From assembly GCF_006716425.1 (NCBI RefSeq), contig NZ_VFOZ01000001.1, positions 1,240,001 to 1,304,000 of the forward strand: a stretch of DNA of 64,000 bases. Direction: 5' to 3'. This document shows, piece after piece, positions 8,113-17,156 of the stretch (the first letter of the stretch is position 1; each line of letters starts with the position of its first letter). A program made the translations under genes and the position numbers. This DNA comes from Actinoallomurus bryophytorum. Lineage in GTDB: Bacteria; Actinomycetota; Actinomycetes; Streptosporangiales; Streptosporangiaceae. The notes beneath the pieces are model-generated. The model had not been told where the DNA came from. It ran no database searches and worked only from the letters and a program-made list of their open reading frames with translations.

Positions 8113-8273
8113 GGTCATCTCCTCGGTGTTCCAGGTCGGTGTTCCAGGTCGATGAGGTGGGCAGGGCGCGAGCGATGTTCAACGTCAGCGATTTCCAATC
8201 CGTGACCGGCAATGTTGCGGACAGCGGATCTGGGTCGTCTCGGCACATGCGCGGTGCCGACGTCCGCGCGCCC

Positions 8274-8312
8274 ACGGCTACGGCTACGGCTACGGCTACG
8301 GCTACGGCTACG
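8274..8312. repeat. Hexanucleotide tandem repeat acggct, 6.5 copies
   Basis: The perfect array lies between the two paralogous genes, about 160 bases upstream of the start codon at 8112. Confidence 0.95.
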
Positions 8313-8443
8313 AAGGCCTATCTCGAGAGGTAGGTCTGGCGGGCTTCGTCCGCTAAGGACTCTGCATGCAGCGCCGCCCACGGCATGTGGAGGCACTGTC
8401 GAGCCGGGCTGAAGTACGCCGTCGCACGAGGGCTCGGTGCCTT

Positions 8444-9829
8444 CTAGGCGGCCGTGCGGCGGGGGGCTTCCGCGACGTACGGCATGGCGAGGTCGACCAC
8501 GTCGTTCCACCATTCGGCGATCGGGGCGCCGAAGTCGGCGGGGGGACCGACGGACAGATAAGGGAGTGCGTCTGGGTCGTCTTCGCTGGTGCATTCGAGG
8601 CGAACTCGTACCCGGCCGGCGATGGCCTCCTTCGGCTCCGCTGCCCAGTATCGCCAGACGTCGCGGGCTTCGACCCAGGTGTGCTCAGGGAGACGGCGGG
8701 AGTGAGCCCCGGGGTTGCAGGCCAGCCAGTCCCAGTGCTCCGCCAAGAGCGTGACGGCCAGGCAGCGCAAGAGCGTTATCGCGGCGAAGACGTTGCTGAT
8801 CGGGACCGCGGTGGCCTCGAGTTCGGGTAGCGCGAAGCGGTGCATGCCTGCCGTCATCAAGTGCAGTCCGCCGCCGGTGCGACCGGATGTGCTGCCGCGA
8901 TCGACTCGGTCGAGGCGATCGGTCCTTGTGGGGCGATCAGGGCTGATGGCGTCGCGGCGGAGACTCTCGGTCCGGTTAGGACTCTTGACGCGGTCAGGGG
9001 TCCCGGGCGAGTTAGCGCTCCTGGTGTGGTCAGAGTCGCTGCTGAGACTGGAAATCTCCGCGCGGTCAGGCATGCCGTTGAAGTCGGAGGTGCCGACACG
9101 GTGAGAGGTGCCGGGAGCGGAAGTCCCAGCGCGATCAGAGGTGCCAGGGGTGCCGCCGTTGAGGCCGGAGGTGCCAGCGCGGTCAGACGTGTTGAGGTCG
9201 GAAGTCCCGGCGCGATCGGGGGCGCCGGGGGTGCCGCCGTTGACGGCGGAGATGCCGGCGCGGTCAGACATGCCTAGCTCGGAGCTGCCAACGCGGTCAG
9301 CGGTCGTGTTGCGATCGAGGCTCTCGGCGTGATCGGCATCTATGAAGTTGGACGGGCGGTCGGGGGCATCGCTTCCGGATATGAATGTGGCCAGCCAGTC
9401 GTCGGCCAGGCAGAACTCCGGGTGTTCGGAGCCGAAGCGGAAATCGTGCGGTAGTGCCTGGTGGGACCAGGCGTCGTAGACGATGCCGTCGCACGCCTCT
9501 GCGATGACACGGGCGATCGCTCGGATGGCTTGGCCGTGCTCGGGTTGTGAGACCGGAGGGATGTGGCCCATGACGACCGTGTGATGGGTGAGCTTGCGTA
9601 GCAGGCGGCGGTCCTCCGGTCTCGGCCATGCGGCGCTCTCCATCAGCTCGGCGTAGCCGGATTCGCCGGCCGGGAGTGTATGGATCTGCACTAGTGACGA
9701 GTTGAGGAGACCGGCCGCTAATGGTTGGCGCACTCGTGCGCGGGCGATGGACGCGGGGTCGTGGAGGGGCCGCGCGGTGGCGATGATGAACGGGGTCGCG
9801 ACGGTCTTCGGGATATCGAGGTCGATCAC
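8444..9829 (-). CDS. Uncharacterised protein with expanded low-complexity centre, paralogue of the 7156-8112 product
   Basis: The protein has 461 residues. Residues 1-150 and 319-461 match the two halves of the smaller paralogue (shared features include [54 protein letters not shown]). Between them lies a roughly 165-residue insertion of Ser/Thr/Gly/Asp-rich repeats such as SDRAGTS and [13 protein letters not shown], probably a disordered linker. The GTG start at 9829 has GGGAGG six bases upstream; longer readings extend into the minisatellite and are artefacts. Function unknown. The 1.15-kb minisatellite begins about 110 bases upstream, in the presumed promoter region. Confidence 0.7.
   Translation of the reverse strand: MIDLDIPKTVATPFIIATARPLHDPASIARARVRQPLAAGLLNSSLVQIHTLPAGESGYAELMESAAWPRPEDRRLLRKLTHHTVVMGHIPPVSQPEHGQAIRAIARVIAEACDGIVYDAWSHQALPHDFRFGSEHPEFCLADDWLATFISGSDAPDRPSNFIDADHAESLDRNTTADRVGSSELGMSDRAGISAVNGGTPGAPDRAGTSDLNTSDRAGTSGLNGGTPGTSDRAGTSAPGTSHRVGTSDFNGMPDRAEISSLSSDSDHTRSANSPGTPDRVKSPNRTESLRRDAISPDRPTRTDRLDRVDRGSTSGRTGGGLHLMTAGMHRFALPELEATAVPISNVFAAITLLRCLAVTLLAEHWDWLACNPGAHSRRLPEHTWVEARDVWRYWAAEPKEAIAGRVRVRLECTSEDDPDALPYLSVGPPADFGAPIAEWWNDVVDLAMPYVAEAPRRTAA
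8876..9376. repeat. Degenerate in-gene repeats encoding the low-complexity linker
   Basis: Imperfect GC-rich repeats (for example gaggtgccagcgcggtcaga) encode residues of about 152-318 of the overlapping gene. All changes keep the reading frame, so the expansion has been selected to stay in frame or is tolerated there. Confidence 0.7.
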
Positions 9830-9936
9830 GTGGTGCCTCCCGGAGGGATTCGGTCTTTGGACAGCCTGACGTGGCTGTGGCTGGGCCGAAAGACCACCTG
9901 TACGGACTGTGGATAACTTCCGCGTGGCCGCCTTCC

Positions 9937-11090
9937 CCGGGCAGGCGAAGGCCCGGCAGGCGAAGGCCCGGCAGGCGAAGGCCCGGCAGGCGAAGGCCCG
10001 GCAGGCGAAGGCCCGGCAGGCGAAGGCCGGGCAGGCGAAGGCCGGGCAGGCGAAGGCCGGCAGGCGAAGGCCCGGCAGGCGAAGGCCCGGCAGGCGAAGG
10101 CCCGGCAGGCGAAGGCCGGCAGGCGAAGGCCGGCAGGCGAAGGCCCGGCAGGCGAAGGCCCGGCAGGCGAAGGCCCGGCAGGCGAAGGCCCGGCAGGCGA
10201 AGGCCCGGCAGGCGAAGGCCGGGCAGGCGAAGGCCGGGCAGGCGAAGGCCGGGCAGGCGAAGGCCGGGCAGGCGAAGGCCGGGCAGGCGAAGGCCGGGCA
10301 GGCGAAGGCCGGGCAGGCGAAGGCCCGGCAGGCGAAGGCCGGCAGGCGAAGGCCCGGCAGGCGAAGGCCCGGCAGGCGAAGGCCCGGCAGGCGAAGGCCC
10401 GGCAGGCGAAGGCCCGGCAGGCGAAGGCCGGGCAGGCGAAGGCCGGGCAGGCGAAGGCCGGGCAGGCGAAGGCCGGGCAGGCGAAGGCCGGGCAGGCGAA
10501 GGCCGGGCAGGCGAAGGCCGGGCAGGCGAAGGCCGGGCAGGCGAAGGCCGGGCAGGCGAAGGCCGGGCAGGCGAAGGCCGGGCAGGCGAAGGCCAGGCAG
10601 GCGAAGGCCGGCAGGCGAAGGCCAGGCAGGCGAAGGCCCGGCAGGCGAAGGCCCGGCAGGCGAAGGCCCGGCAGGCGAAGGCCCGGCAGGCGAAGGCCCG
10701 GCAGGCGAAGGCCCGGCAGGCGAAGGCCCGGCAGGCGAAGGCCCGGCAGGCGAAGGCCCGGCAGGCGAAGGCCCGGCAGGCGAAGGCCCGGCAGGCGAAG
10801 GCCCGGCAGGCGAAGGCCCGGCAGGCGAAGGCCCGGCAGGCGAAGGCCCGGCAGGCGAAGGCCCGGCAGGCGAAGGCCCGGCAGGCGAAGGCCCGGCAGG
10901 CGAAGGCCCGGCAGGCGAAGGCCCGGCAGGCGAAGGCCCGGCAGGCGAAGGCCCGGCAGGCGAAGGCCCGGCAGGCGAAGGCCCGGCAGGCGAAGGCCCG
11001 GCAGGCGAAGGCCCGGCAGGCGAAGGCCGGGCAGGCGAAGGCCGGGCAGGCGAAGGCCGGGCAGGCGAAGGCCGGGCAGGCGAAGGCCGG
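9937..11090. repeat. 1.15-kb minisatellite, about 77 copies of a 15-bp unit
   Basis: The basic unit is gcaggcgaaggcccg, with a common variant ending ccgg, a rare variant ending ccag and some 14-bp copies lacking one base. Variants are clustered in blocks: 10626-11015 is a run of 26 identical copies. Because 15 is divisible by three and the unit has no stop codons in most frames, several long open frames cross it; they are not genes. Confidence 0.97.
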
Positions 11091-11741
11091 GATCGGGACG
11101 GAGATTCTGATCGTCTTCGCGGCCAAGGAGGGGAGCCTGGCGACAACGCCTACGGCCCGATGGCAGCGGGACCGCCGCCCCCGGACTGGCCGAGGGGCAT
11201 GGCGAGACGGGGATCGGGACGGAGCCGGGATCGGGACGTAGTTCGAAGGCCTTTCGGGACCGCCCGGTCGGGGCACGCTAGGCGCGAGTAAGCCTGAAGG
11301 GCGGGCGACGCCACGCGCGGCGTACCTCCTCGGATAAGTGCGCCACCCGACTCCGACAGGGGGATGGTGCCTGCGTTTCGTCGAGCACCAGGTCGCCACC
11401 AGCGCCTACCCGGCGCCCATAAGGCACGTCCGCAGGCGCACGCGCGACGCCGGCACCGGCACCGGCACCGAGACCGGCCTGACGACGCACCGCGAGCCGG
11501 TCCACGGACGCTGGGACGCACTCAACACCCCAGGAGATCCGCACGGCCACGCCGGGCGACACGACCACGAGCCGAACGCTCGAACGGCGATCAGAAAAGA
11601 CGCCGGGACCCGGCCCGGGAGACGACAGCGTGCGGACGCGCGCAAGCCCCCAAAGCGACAGAAGTGACGCCACGTGACCACAGTGATCCAAGATGCGAGA
11701 CGTAAACGGCACCTGCCCTCTTTGTCCGATATCTTTCGGCC
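11091..11741. other. Intergenic stretch without recognisable gene
   Basis: It contains scattered direct repeats of gatcgggacg near 11093, 11213 and 11230 and a short ggcacc triplication near 11455-11470. Open frames across it have no family resemblance. It separates the minisatellite from the rightward methyltransferase gene. Confidence 0.5.
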
Positions 11742-12491
11742 ATGCAATGGGCCGTGGCGACGTACGACACAGCGTTCGGCTACGTATCCGCCCACGGCGC
11801 TCCGTTGATCGACTTGCTGGATCCCCGGCCCGACGAGCGCATCATCGATCTCGGCTGTGGCACCGGTGGCATGACCGTCGAGATCGCCTCGCGAGGCGCC
11901 GAGGTACTCGGTATCGACGGATCGGTCGAGATGGTGAACACGGCCCGTTCGGAGCATCCGAACCTCTCGTTCGCCGTCGGTGACGCGCATGACTTCTCGA
12001 CCGGCGATCAGTACGACGCCGTCGTCTCCAACTCCGCCCTGCACTGGATGACGCGTGACCCCTCGGCGGTGATCTCGCGCGTACGGGAGGCTCTGCGGCC
12101 CGGTGGGCGCTTCGTGGCCGAGATGGGTGGGGCGGGCAACTGCGCCGACCTGATCACCGCCGTACAGACGGCGTGGCGCGTCTTCGGGCTTCCCGAGCCC
12201 GAGTTGCCCTGGTACTTCCCCACGCCCGGCCAGTACGCCGCCCGGCTCGAGGACGCCGGGTTCACCGTACGGCTCATGGAGTTCTTCGATCGGCCCACAC
12301 GACTGGCCGAATGTCCTGACGGGGCCGCGGACTGGGTGCGGCTGTACGCGCCCGAGCTGATCGCCGAGGTGCCCCCCGAGGTCGCCGGGCCGGTGCTCGA
12401 CAAGGTCAACGAACTGGCCGCGCCGGCGCTGCGCCGTGAGTCCGGCTGGATGGCGGACTACGTACGGCTGAGGTTCGCCGCCGTACGTTGA
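11742..12491 (+). CDS. Class I SAM-dependent methyltransferase, trans-aconitate methyltransferase-like
   Basis: The protein has 249 residues. It shows motif I DLGCGTGGMT near residue 36, the acidic end of strand two (GIDGS), and NSALHWMTRDP followed by REALRPGGRFVAEMGG. The layout matches trans-aconitate 2-methyltransferase-like and other small-molecule methyltransferases. It is cytoplasmic. The substrate is not determined. No strong ribosome binding site is visible, but the N-terminus matches the family. Confidence 0.85.
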   Translation: MQWAVATYDTAFGYVSAHGAPLIDLLDPRPDERIIDLGCGTGGMTVEIASRGAEVLGIDGSVEMVNTARSEHPNLSFAVGDAHDFSTGDQYDAVVSNSALHWMTRDPSAVISRVREALRPGGRFVAEMGGAGNCADLITAVQTAWRVFGLPEPELPWYFPTPGQYAARLEDAGFTVRLMEFFDRPTRLAECPDGAADWVRLYAPELIAEVPPEVAGPVLDKVNELAAPALRRESGWMADYVRLRFAAVR

Positions 12492-12516
12492 GTCGTGTTC
12501 TGGGTAGGGTCGTGGT

Positions 12517-13137
12517 GTGTTGCGCCTGTACGACGAAAAGACCGGGAACGTCGAAGAGCTCGCCCTGGCACGCCCCGATGTCGTGAGAATCTCCTCGGCA
12601 GGCGAGCTCCGGCCGCTGCTGGTGGCGGACCTGATCCGAAGGGTCGCCGCGCACCACAGGCTCCGCCCGATCGGCATCTGGGCGGCCGCCCCCGAAGCCG
12701 AAGAGCTCAACGTACGGCCCGCCGAGCTCACCTCCGGCGAGGCCGACGTGCACGTCGGCGAGACGGTCGGGCGCTGCTCCCTGCCCTCGCGCGACGGCCG
12801 AGACCCCCTGGCCGTACGGCTCGCGCTGCTGACGCGCCACTATCGGACCGACGTGAACCTGAGCGCCGAGGACCTGCGTAAGGCCGACGAGGAGCTCACC
12901 TCGTGGCGTACGCGGGTCGCGGGCTGGGCCGAGTCGCCGGGCAAGGCACTCAACCGCGAGTACGTCGACGAGGCGGTCGCGGCGCTCGATTCCGATCTTG
13001 ATACTCCAGGGGTCTTTCCCGTACTTTCCCGGCTGGCCGATGACGCCGGCGTGGCCCCAGGCGCCAAGTTCGAAACGGCGATCAAGCTCGACATGATCTT
13101 GGGCCTTGACCTGGTCGCTCTCGTCGGACGCCTCTAA
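12517..13137 (+). CDS. Truncated cysteinyl-tRNA synthetase/MshC-like protein
   Basis: The protein has 206 residues. The opening LRLYDEKTGNVEE matches the start of CysRS and MshC, and the last 100 residues (RHYRTDVNLSAEDLRKADEEL and following helices) resemble the DALR-like helical region of CysRS. The HIGH and KMSKS signatures and the zinc ligands are absent, so it cannot activate cysteine by the normal mechanism. Its role is unknown. It begins 26 bases after the methyltransferase stop with a GTG, so the two are probably one transcript. Confidence 0.7.
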   Translation: MLRLYDEKTGNVEELALARPDVVRISSAGELRPLLVADLIRRVAAHHRLRPIGIWAAAPEAEELNVRPAELTSGEADVHVGETVGRCSLPSRDGRDPLAVRLALLTRHYRTDVNLSAEDLRKADEELTSWRTRVAGWAESPGKALNREYVDEAVAALDSDLDTPGVFPVLSRLADDAGVAPGAKFETAIKLDMILGLDLVALVGRL

Positions 13138-13160
13138 TCCAAAATAGGTTTCGACCGTTT

Positions 13161-13218
13161 TACCTGTTCTGCCAAAGGTCTTTTCTTACCCCTACGGTCT
13201 CAGTAAGCTCAACAGGTA
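13161..13218. promoter_or_regulatory. Widely spaced inverted repeat before the lipoprotein operon
   Basis: The octamer tacctgtt at 13161-13168 and its complement aacaggta at 13211-13218 flank 42 bases, in an AT-richer stretch just upstream of the lipoprotein start at 13250. It may be a paired regulator site; the regulator is unknown. Confidence 0.35.
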
Positions 13219-13249
13219 ATTTTGCCCCGATGCTCGCGGGAATTTGACC

Positions 13250-13834
13250 ATGCAATTCCGTAAGTGCGTCGGCCCCCTCATGCTGATGGGCCTGGTGGCG
13301 GCCTGTGGCAGCCGTGCCGACAGTGGCGGCTTCCATCCGAGCGGCCAGGCAGGAGCCGGCGGCTCGGCGGCGGCCTCGGCCGACGCGAGCGGCGCGTCCG
13401 ACGCCTCCGGCCGGCAGACGCCGGGGCCGGGCGCTCCGGCGCCCAGGACGCCGCAGTCGGCGCTCGCCGGGTACCGGACCTACCAGCTCGCCTATGAGCG
13501 CGCGTACAAGAACAACGACCCCAGCGTGCTGAACGCGGTCGCCGTGGATCCGATGCTGGCGAAGGTCACCCGGGACATCAACGACGTCCGTAGCCAGGGG
13601 TTTTCCTGGCACTTCCACAATGTGCTCAGCCCCAAGGTGCAGGGCGCGTCGCCCGACGGCTCGTCCGTCGTGATCCTCGACTGCGTACTGACTCTGCGTT
13701 CCTACAAGTTCGACGCCACGACCGGCAAGCGCCTCGGTCTGTGGCGCGGGGGGAGCGTGCAGTACCAGGCGATCATGCGCTACTCCGACGACACCTGGAA
13801 GATCTCCGAAGCGACAGAGGGCGGAAAATGCTGA
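13250..13834 (+). CDS. Secreted lipoprotein with NTF2-like C-domain
   Basis: The protein has 194 residues. A signal peptide ends in the lipobox LVAAC (cysteine near residue 19), followed by a Gly/Ser/Ala-rich linker to about residue 65. The C-terminal part (YRTYQLAYERAYKNNDPS through YQAIMRYSDDTWKISE) resembles small NTF2/SnoaL-like folds. The ATG at 13250 was chosen over a TTG six bases earlier because it gives the normal signal peptide. The stop overlaps the next start (ATGCTGA). It probably works with the next secreted protein and the kinase, but the role is unknown. Confidence 0.75.
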   Translation: MQFRKCVGPLMLMGLVAACGSRADSGGFHPSGQAGAGGSAAASADASGASDASGRQTPGPGAPAPRTPQSALAGYRTYQLAYERAYKNNDPSVLNAVAVDPMLAKVTRDINDVRSQGFSWHFHNVLSPKVQGASPDGSSVVILDCVLTLRSYKFDATTGKRLGLWRGGSVQYQAIMRYSDDTWKISEATEGGKC

Positions 13835-14574
13835 CCACACGCTCTTCGGCGATCGCGATCGCCGTCCTGACCGCCGGGGCGGCCGTCGCCCTGAACACCA
13901 CACCAGCGTCCGCGGGCGGCCATGGTGGCGGTGGCAAGGGTAGAGGTACCGCCCGGATCACCAGCACCGGGACGACGCCGAGCCGCGCGCGGTCCGGCGG
14001 TGGGGGTGGTGGCGGTGGTGGCGGAAAACCGGCGCCGATGCCCTGCCCTGACGACGCCGTGTGCGGCGAGACCACGGCGGGAGACGCCCCGGCCGCGCCA
14101 GTGATGATCCCGGCCACCCAGGTGGCGGCGCAGGCCCGGGCTGAGATCCTGCTTCCGACCGTCGTCATCAACACGGCGCCGGCGAACAGGACCTACGTAG
14201 GGCTCAGAACCGGACTGTGGGTCGGCGGGTTCCACCGGATCGACCCGGAGGTCACTCTCGGAGGCACGACGGTCACCTTGCACGCCAAGCCCCTGGACGT
14301 CACCTGGTCCATGGGCGACGGCACCGTCACCTGTAAGACCGCCGGAAGCCGCAGCGGAAAGACGTGCGGTTATACGTACCGACAGTCTTCGGCCCACCGG
14401 CAGAACGGGAAGTACCAGATCACGGCGAAGATCACCTGGTACGTCAGCTGGACCTGCGTCGGCGGCCTGTGCGACGCCGCCGGAGGTGACTGGGCCCCGG
14501 ACTCGACCGAGTGGCGGGCGGCCCAGGCCGAGCTCGCGGTCGGTGAGGTGCAGACCGAGTCCCGGCCCGGATGA
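13828..14574 (+). CDS. Secreted beta-rich protein of actinobacterial cell-surface family
   Basis: The protein has 248 residues with a signal peptide cut near TPASA/GGHG, a Gly-rich stretch and a C-terminal domain with WSMGDGTVTCKT and CGYTYRQSS, a PKD-like pattern. Similar actinobacterial proteins are often mislabelled ATP/GTP-binding; I see no P-loop. It starts inside the stop region of the lipoprotein and its stop overlaps the kinase start (ATGA), so the three are translationally coupled. Confidence 0.7.
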   Translation: MLTTRSSAIAIAVLTAGAAVALNTTPASAGGHGGGGKGRGTARITSTGTTPSRARSGGGGGGGGGGKPAPMPCPDDAVCGETTAGDAPAAPVMIPATQVAAQARAEILLPTVVINTAPANRTYVGLRTGLWVGGFHRIDPEVTLGGTTVTLHAKPLDVTWSMGDGTVTCKTAGSRSGKTCGYTYRQSSAHRQNGKYQITAKITWYVSWTCVGGLCDAAGGDWAPDSTEWRAAQAELAVGEVQTESRPG

Positions 14575-15524
14575 CCGGCTGGCGGTCAACCGGGTTCGAG
14601 GAGCTGTACGAGCTGGGCAGCGGTGCCCAGGGACGGATCGTCCTCGCCCGCCGGGCCGGTACGGGCGAAATGGTCGCCATCAAGTACCTGGCGCCCGAGC
14701 TCCTGCGCGATCCGCGGCACAAGGCGATGTTCCGCGACGAGGTCAACATGCTCGTTCGGGTGGCGGACCCGCATGTCGCCCGGCTCTACGAGTACGTCGA
14801 GGCACCTGAGGGCGCGACGATCGTCATGGAGGCGGTCAACGGGGTTCCCCTTCGGGAGGTGCTGAGGCACGGACCGATGGCGCCGGAGGCGGCCCTGGTC
14901 GTCCTCAAGGGCTCACTGCTCGGGCTCGCGGCCGCACACGCCGTCCGCGTCGTCCACCGCGACTACAAGCCCGCCAACGTCCTGGTCGAGCGCGATGGGA
15001 ACAGCAAGCTCATCGACTTCGGGATCGCGGGGCTCTCCGGAGAGGAGACGGTCGCCGGGACTCCCGCGTACATGGCCCCGGAGCAGTGGCACGGCGCACC
15101 GGTCTCCCCGGCCGCCGACGTGTACTCGGCCACCTGCGTCTTCTTCGAATGCGTCACCGGTGGCCCGCCCTACGCCTCGGGTGACACCACCACGCTCCGC
15201 CGCATGCACGAGGCCGCGCCCATCCCGGCTCAGGGGGTGCCCGAAGCTCTACGCCCGCTCGTCGCGCATGGCATGGCGAAGAACCCCGCGCACCGCCCGC
15301 CCGGCGCCCACCAGTTCGTCACCCTCCTCGAACGGCTCGCCGGCAGTGCCTACGGCCCGGACTGGGAACGCCGCGGCCGGATCGCGCTCGGCGCGGCGAC
15401 CGCCATGCTCGCGGCCGCCTTCCCTGCCGCCGCGCTCGGTATGACGACGGGCGCCACGGGTCTCGCGCACGGCGCCGCGGGAAGGTCGGCGCGAAAGGCC
15501 TCTTCGGGAAGGCGACCGGGCTGA
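14571..15524 (+). CDS. Ser/Thr protein kinase, frameshifted after the catalytic domain
   Basis: The protein has 317 residues with an intact Hanks-type kinase: Gly loop GSGAQGRIV, Lys38, catalytic HRDYKPAN (Asp132), DFG at 150-152 and APEQW. A hydrophobic segment near residues 283-300 may be a membrane anchor. The paralogue at 58455 has the same motifs at the same positions but continues into a sensor domain; here the frame ends at 15524 and the sensor remains only in shifted frames. The kinase may still work as a short protein. Its start overlaps the preceding stop, so it belongs to that operon. Confidence 0.8.
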   Translation: MTGWRSTGFEELYELGSGAQGRIVLARRAGTGEMVAIKYLAPELLRDPRHKAMFRDEVNMLVRVADPHVARLYEYVEAPEGATIVMEAVNGVPLREVLRHGPMAPEAALVVLKGSLLGLAAAHAVRVVHRDYKPANVLVERDGNSKLIDFGIAGLSGEETVAGTPAYMAPEQWHGAPVSPAADVYSATCVFFECVTGGPPYASGDTTTLRRMHEAAPIPAQGVPEALRPLVAHGMAKNPAHRPPGAHQFVTLLERLAGSAYGPDWERRGRIALGAATAMLAAAFPAAALGMTTGATGLAHGAAGRSARKASSGRRPG

Positions 15525-16070
15525 AGGTGGGAGGCGGCCTGGCAAGGTGGTCCGCTATCGAGATCCCACCGTTGCCGACAGTCCGGTCCTGGACTTCGAC
15601 TTCACCGCCTCGCCGGCGAACGTACGGTCCGGTACGAAGGTCCGCGTGACGTCACGCTTCGTGGGTCTGTCACCCACCACACCTGACAAGCGGAAGACGG
15701 CGCCTGCGTGCCATGACCGAGTAACCGCACGCCTGACCGGGGAGGTGGATTACGACGTCTTTTCCTCTACCCGGATGCGGGCACAGGGCGTCTACCCACC
15801 ACCAAGCCGTTCGTCGTGGCCCTGACGGACGACCCCGGGAAACGGGGCCGCAGCTATGACTCGACGAGGTGTGTGTACGTCGGCATGAGTACCGATGCGC
15901 TCACGTTCACCGTTCCGAGAACCCTCAGTCACGGGTCGTACTTCGTATCGCCCATCGGGCGCCCGCGTATTACGCGGATCATGACCGGTCCCAAGCTGAA
16001 CACATTCGTCGACCCGGAGGCCGCCGGGGCCCGGGCCGAGGACAGGTTGCCCAAGCTGACGATCTTCTAG
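15525..16070 (+). pseudogene. Frameshifted remnant of the kinase extracellular domain
   Basis: Joining frames gives a continuous extension: a GKVGAKGLFGKATGLKVGGG linker overlapping the 15524 stop, then VVRYRDPTVADSPVLDFDF from about 15550, then KPFVVALTDDPGKRGRSYD from about 15807 to the stop at 16070. At least three frame changes (near 15485, 15545 and 15800) are needed. The second and third parts look like a secreted beta-sandwich. Sequencing error is possible but three independent shifts make decay more likely. Confidence 0.6.
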
Positions 16071-16546
16071 AGCAGGTCGCGGGTGGCGAGAACGATGCCG
16101 TCCTCGTCGCTGTAGAGCCACATGCCGGGGCGGAACTCCGCCGCGCCGAAGGACACCGGCACTCCCACCGAGCCCGCGCCCTCCTTGGCGCTCCTGCGCG
16201 GGTTCGAGCCCAGCGCCTTCACGCCCAGGGAAAGCCCGCCCAGCGCCACCACGTCGCGTACCGCGCCGTAGATGACCACGCCCGACCAGCCCGACGCGAG
16301 TGCCGACGCGCCGATCATGTCGCCCAGCAGCGCGGACCGTAGCGACCCGCCGCCGTCCACCACCAGGACGCGGCCCTCGCCCGGGGTGCCCGCCGTGCTC
16401 CGCAGCAGGGCGTTGTCCTCGTGGCAGCGGATGGTCTCGACCGGACCGGCGAAGCGGGTCACCCCGCCGTACGAGCGGAACTGCGTCTCGCACGACACGA
16501 GTTCGCCGGTGAAGGAGTCCATGAGGTCAGCCGTCGCGAAGTCCAC
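16067..16546 (-). CDS. rraA: RraA-like protein (RNase E inhibitor / oxaloacetate-HMG aldolase family)
   Basis: The protein has 159 residues, the family length. It shows TADLMDSF near the start, the central GGGSLRSALLGDMIGASA with the conserved Gly-rich loop, VVIYGAVRD (Arg-Asp of the active site) and YSDEDGIVLA. Members either bind RNase E or act as HMG/oxaloacetate aldolases; sequence does not decide. GTG start. The stop shares bases with the end of the kinase remnant on the other strand. Confidence 0.88.
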   Translation of the reverse strand: MDFATADLMDSFTGELVSCETQFRSYGGVTRFAGPVETIRCHEDNALLRSTAGTPGEGRVLVVDGGGSLRSALLGDMIGASALASGWSGVVIYGAVRDVVALGGLSLGVKALGSNPRRSAKEGAGSVGVPVSFGAAEFRPGMWLYSDEDGIVLATRDLL

Positions 16547-16561
16547 GGGACGAAGGCTAGA

Positions 16562-17017
16562 TCACTCCGTCGGACCGTCCGTCGGCCGCCCCAGCAGACG
16601 TGACAGCACGATCGCCGTCTTCGTCTGCACGATGTTCGGTTCGTTGCGCAGGCGTTCGAGGGCCTCCTCGAGCCCCTGGATGTCGTGCGCCCGCAGGTGG
16701 ACGAGGGCGTTGGCCTCGCCCGTGACCGTGTACGCGGCGACGACCTCGGGGTGGCGCCGGATGCTCGCGTAGATCTCCGCAGGGGACGTACGGCCCGCGC
16801 AGAACAGCTCCACGAACGCCTCCGTCGTCCAGCCCAGGGCGGCCGGGTCCACGACGGCCGCGTACCCCGTGATCACGCCGTCGTGGCGCAGCCGGTCCAC
16901 GCGCCGCTTGACCGCCGGCGCCGACAGGCCCACCTGGCCGCCGATCTGGGAGAAGGAAAGGCGTGCGTCTTCGAGCAGGCACGCAACGATTCGCCGATCC
17001 AGGTCGTCAAGACGCAA
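16562..17017 (-). CDS. Lrp/AsnC-family transcriptional regulator
   Basis: The protein has 151 residues: N-terminal winged helix-turn-helix (LDDLDRRIVACLLEDARLSF, APAVKRRVDRL) and a C-terminal RAM/ACT domain (AYTVTGEANALVHLRA). The start is TTG at 17017, supported by a strong AGGAGG nine bases upstream. It is divergent from ddaH-rocD, as the Rv2324 regulator is near Rv2323c and rocD in M. tuberculosis, so it likely controls that operon in response to an amino acid such as arginine or ornithine. Confidence 0.9.
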   Translation of the reverse strand: MRLDDLDRRIVACLLEDARLSFSQIGGQVGLSAPAVKRRVDRLRHDGVITGYAAVVDPAALGWTTEAFVELFCAGRTSPAEIYASIRRHPEVVAAYTVTGEANALVHLRAHDIQGLEEALERLRNEPNIVQTKTAIVLSRLLGRPTDGPTE

Positions 17018-17156
17018 TGATCAGCCCCTCCTAAGCGCGAAAACATCATTGGTTTGGCGTTGAGCCCGACCTTACGCTTCACGTGGTGCCTCACCAACCT
17101 CCCCACGGCCCTCCAGGGCCCCCACCAGGCACGACGCATTGCCAGGAGCAGCACAT

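Noticed and set aside
8444-11399. Long open frames running through the minisatellite on both strands, up to 900 codons of PSPAG-, AFACR-, RQAKA- or GEGPA-type repeats
   Set aside because: They exist because the 15-bp unit lacks stop codons. The one real gene, 8444-9829, starts outside the array with a good ribosome binding site.
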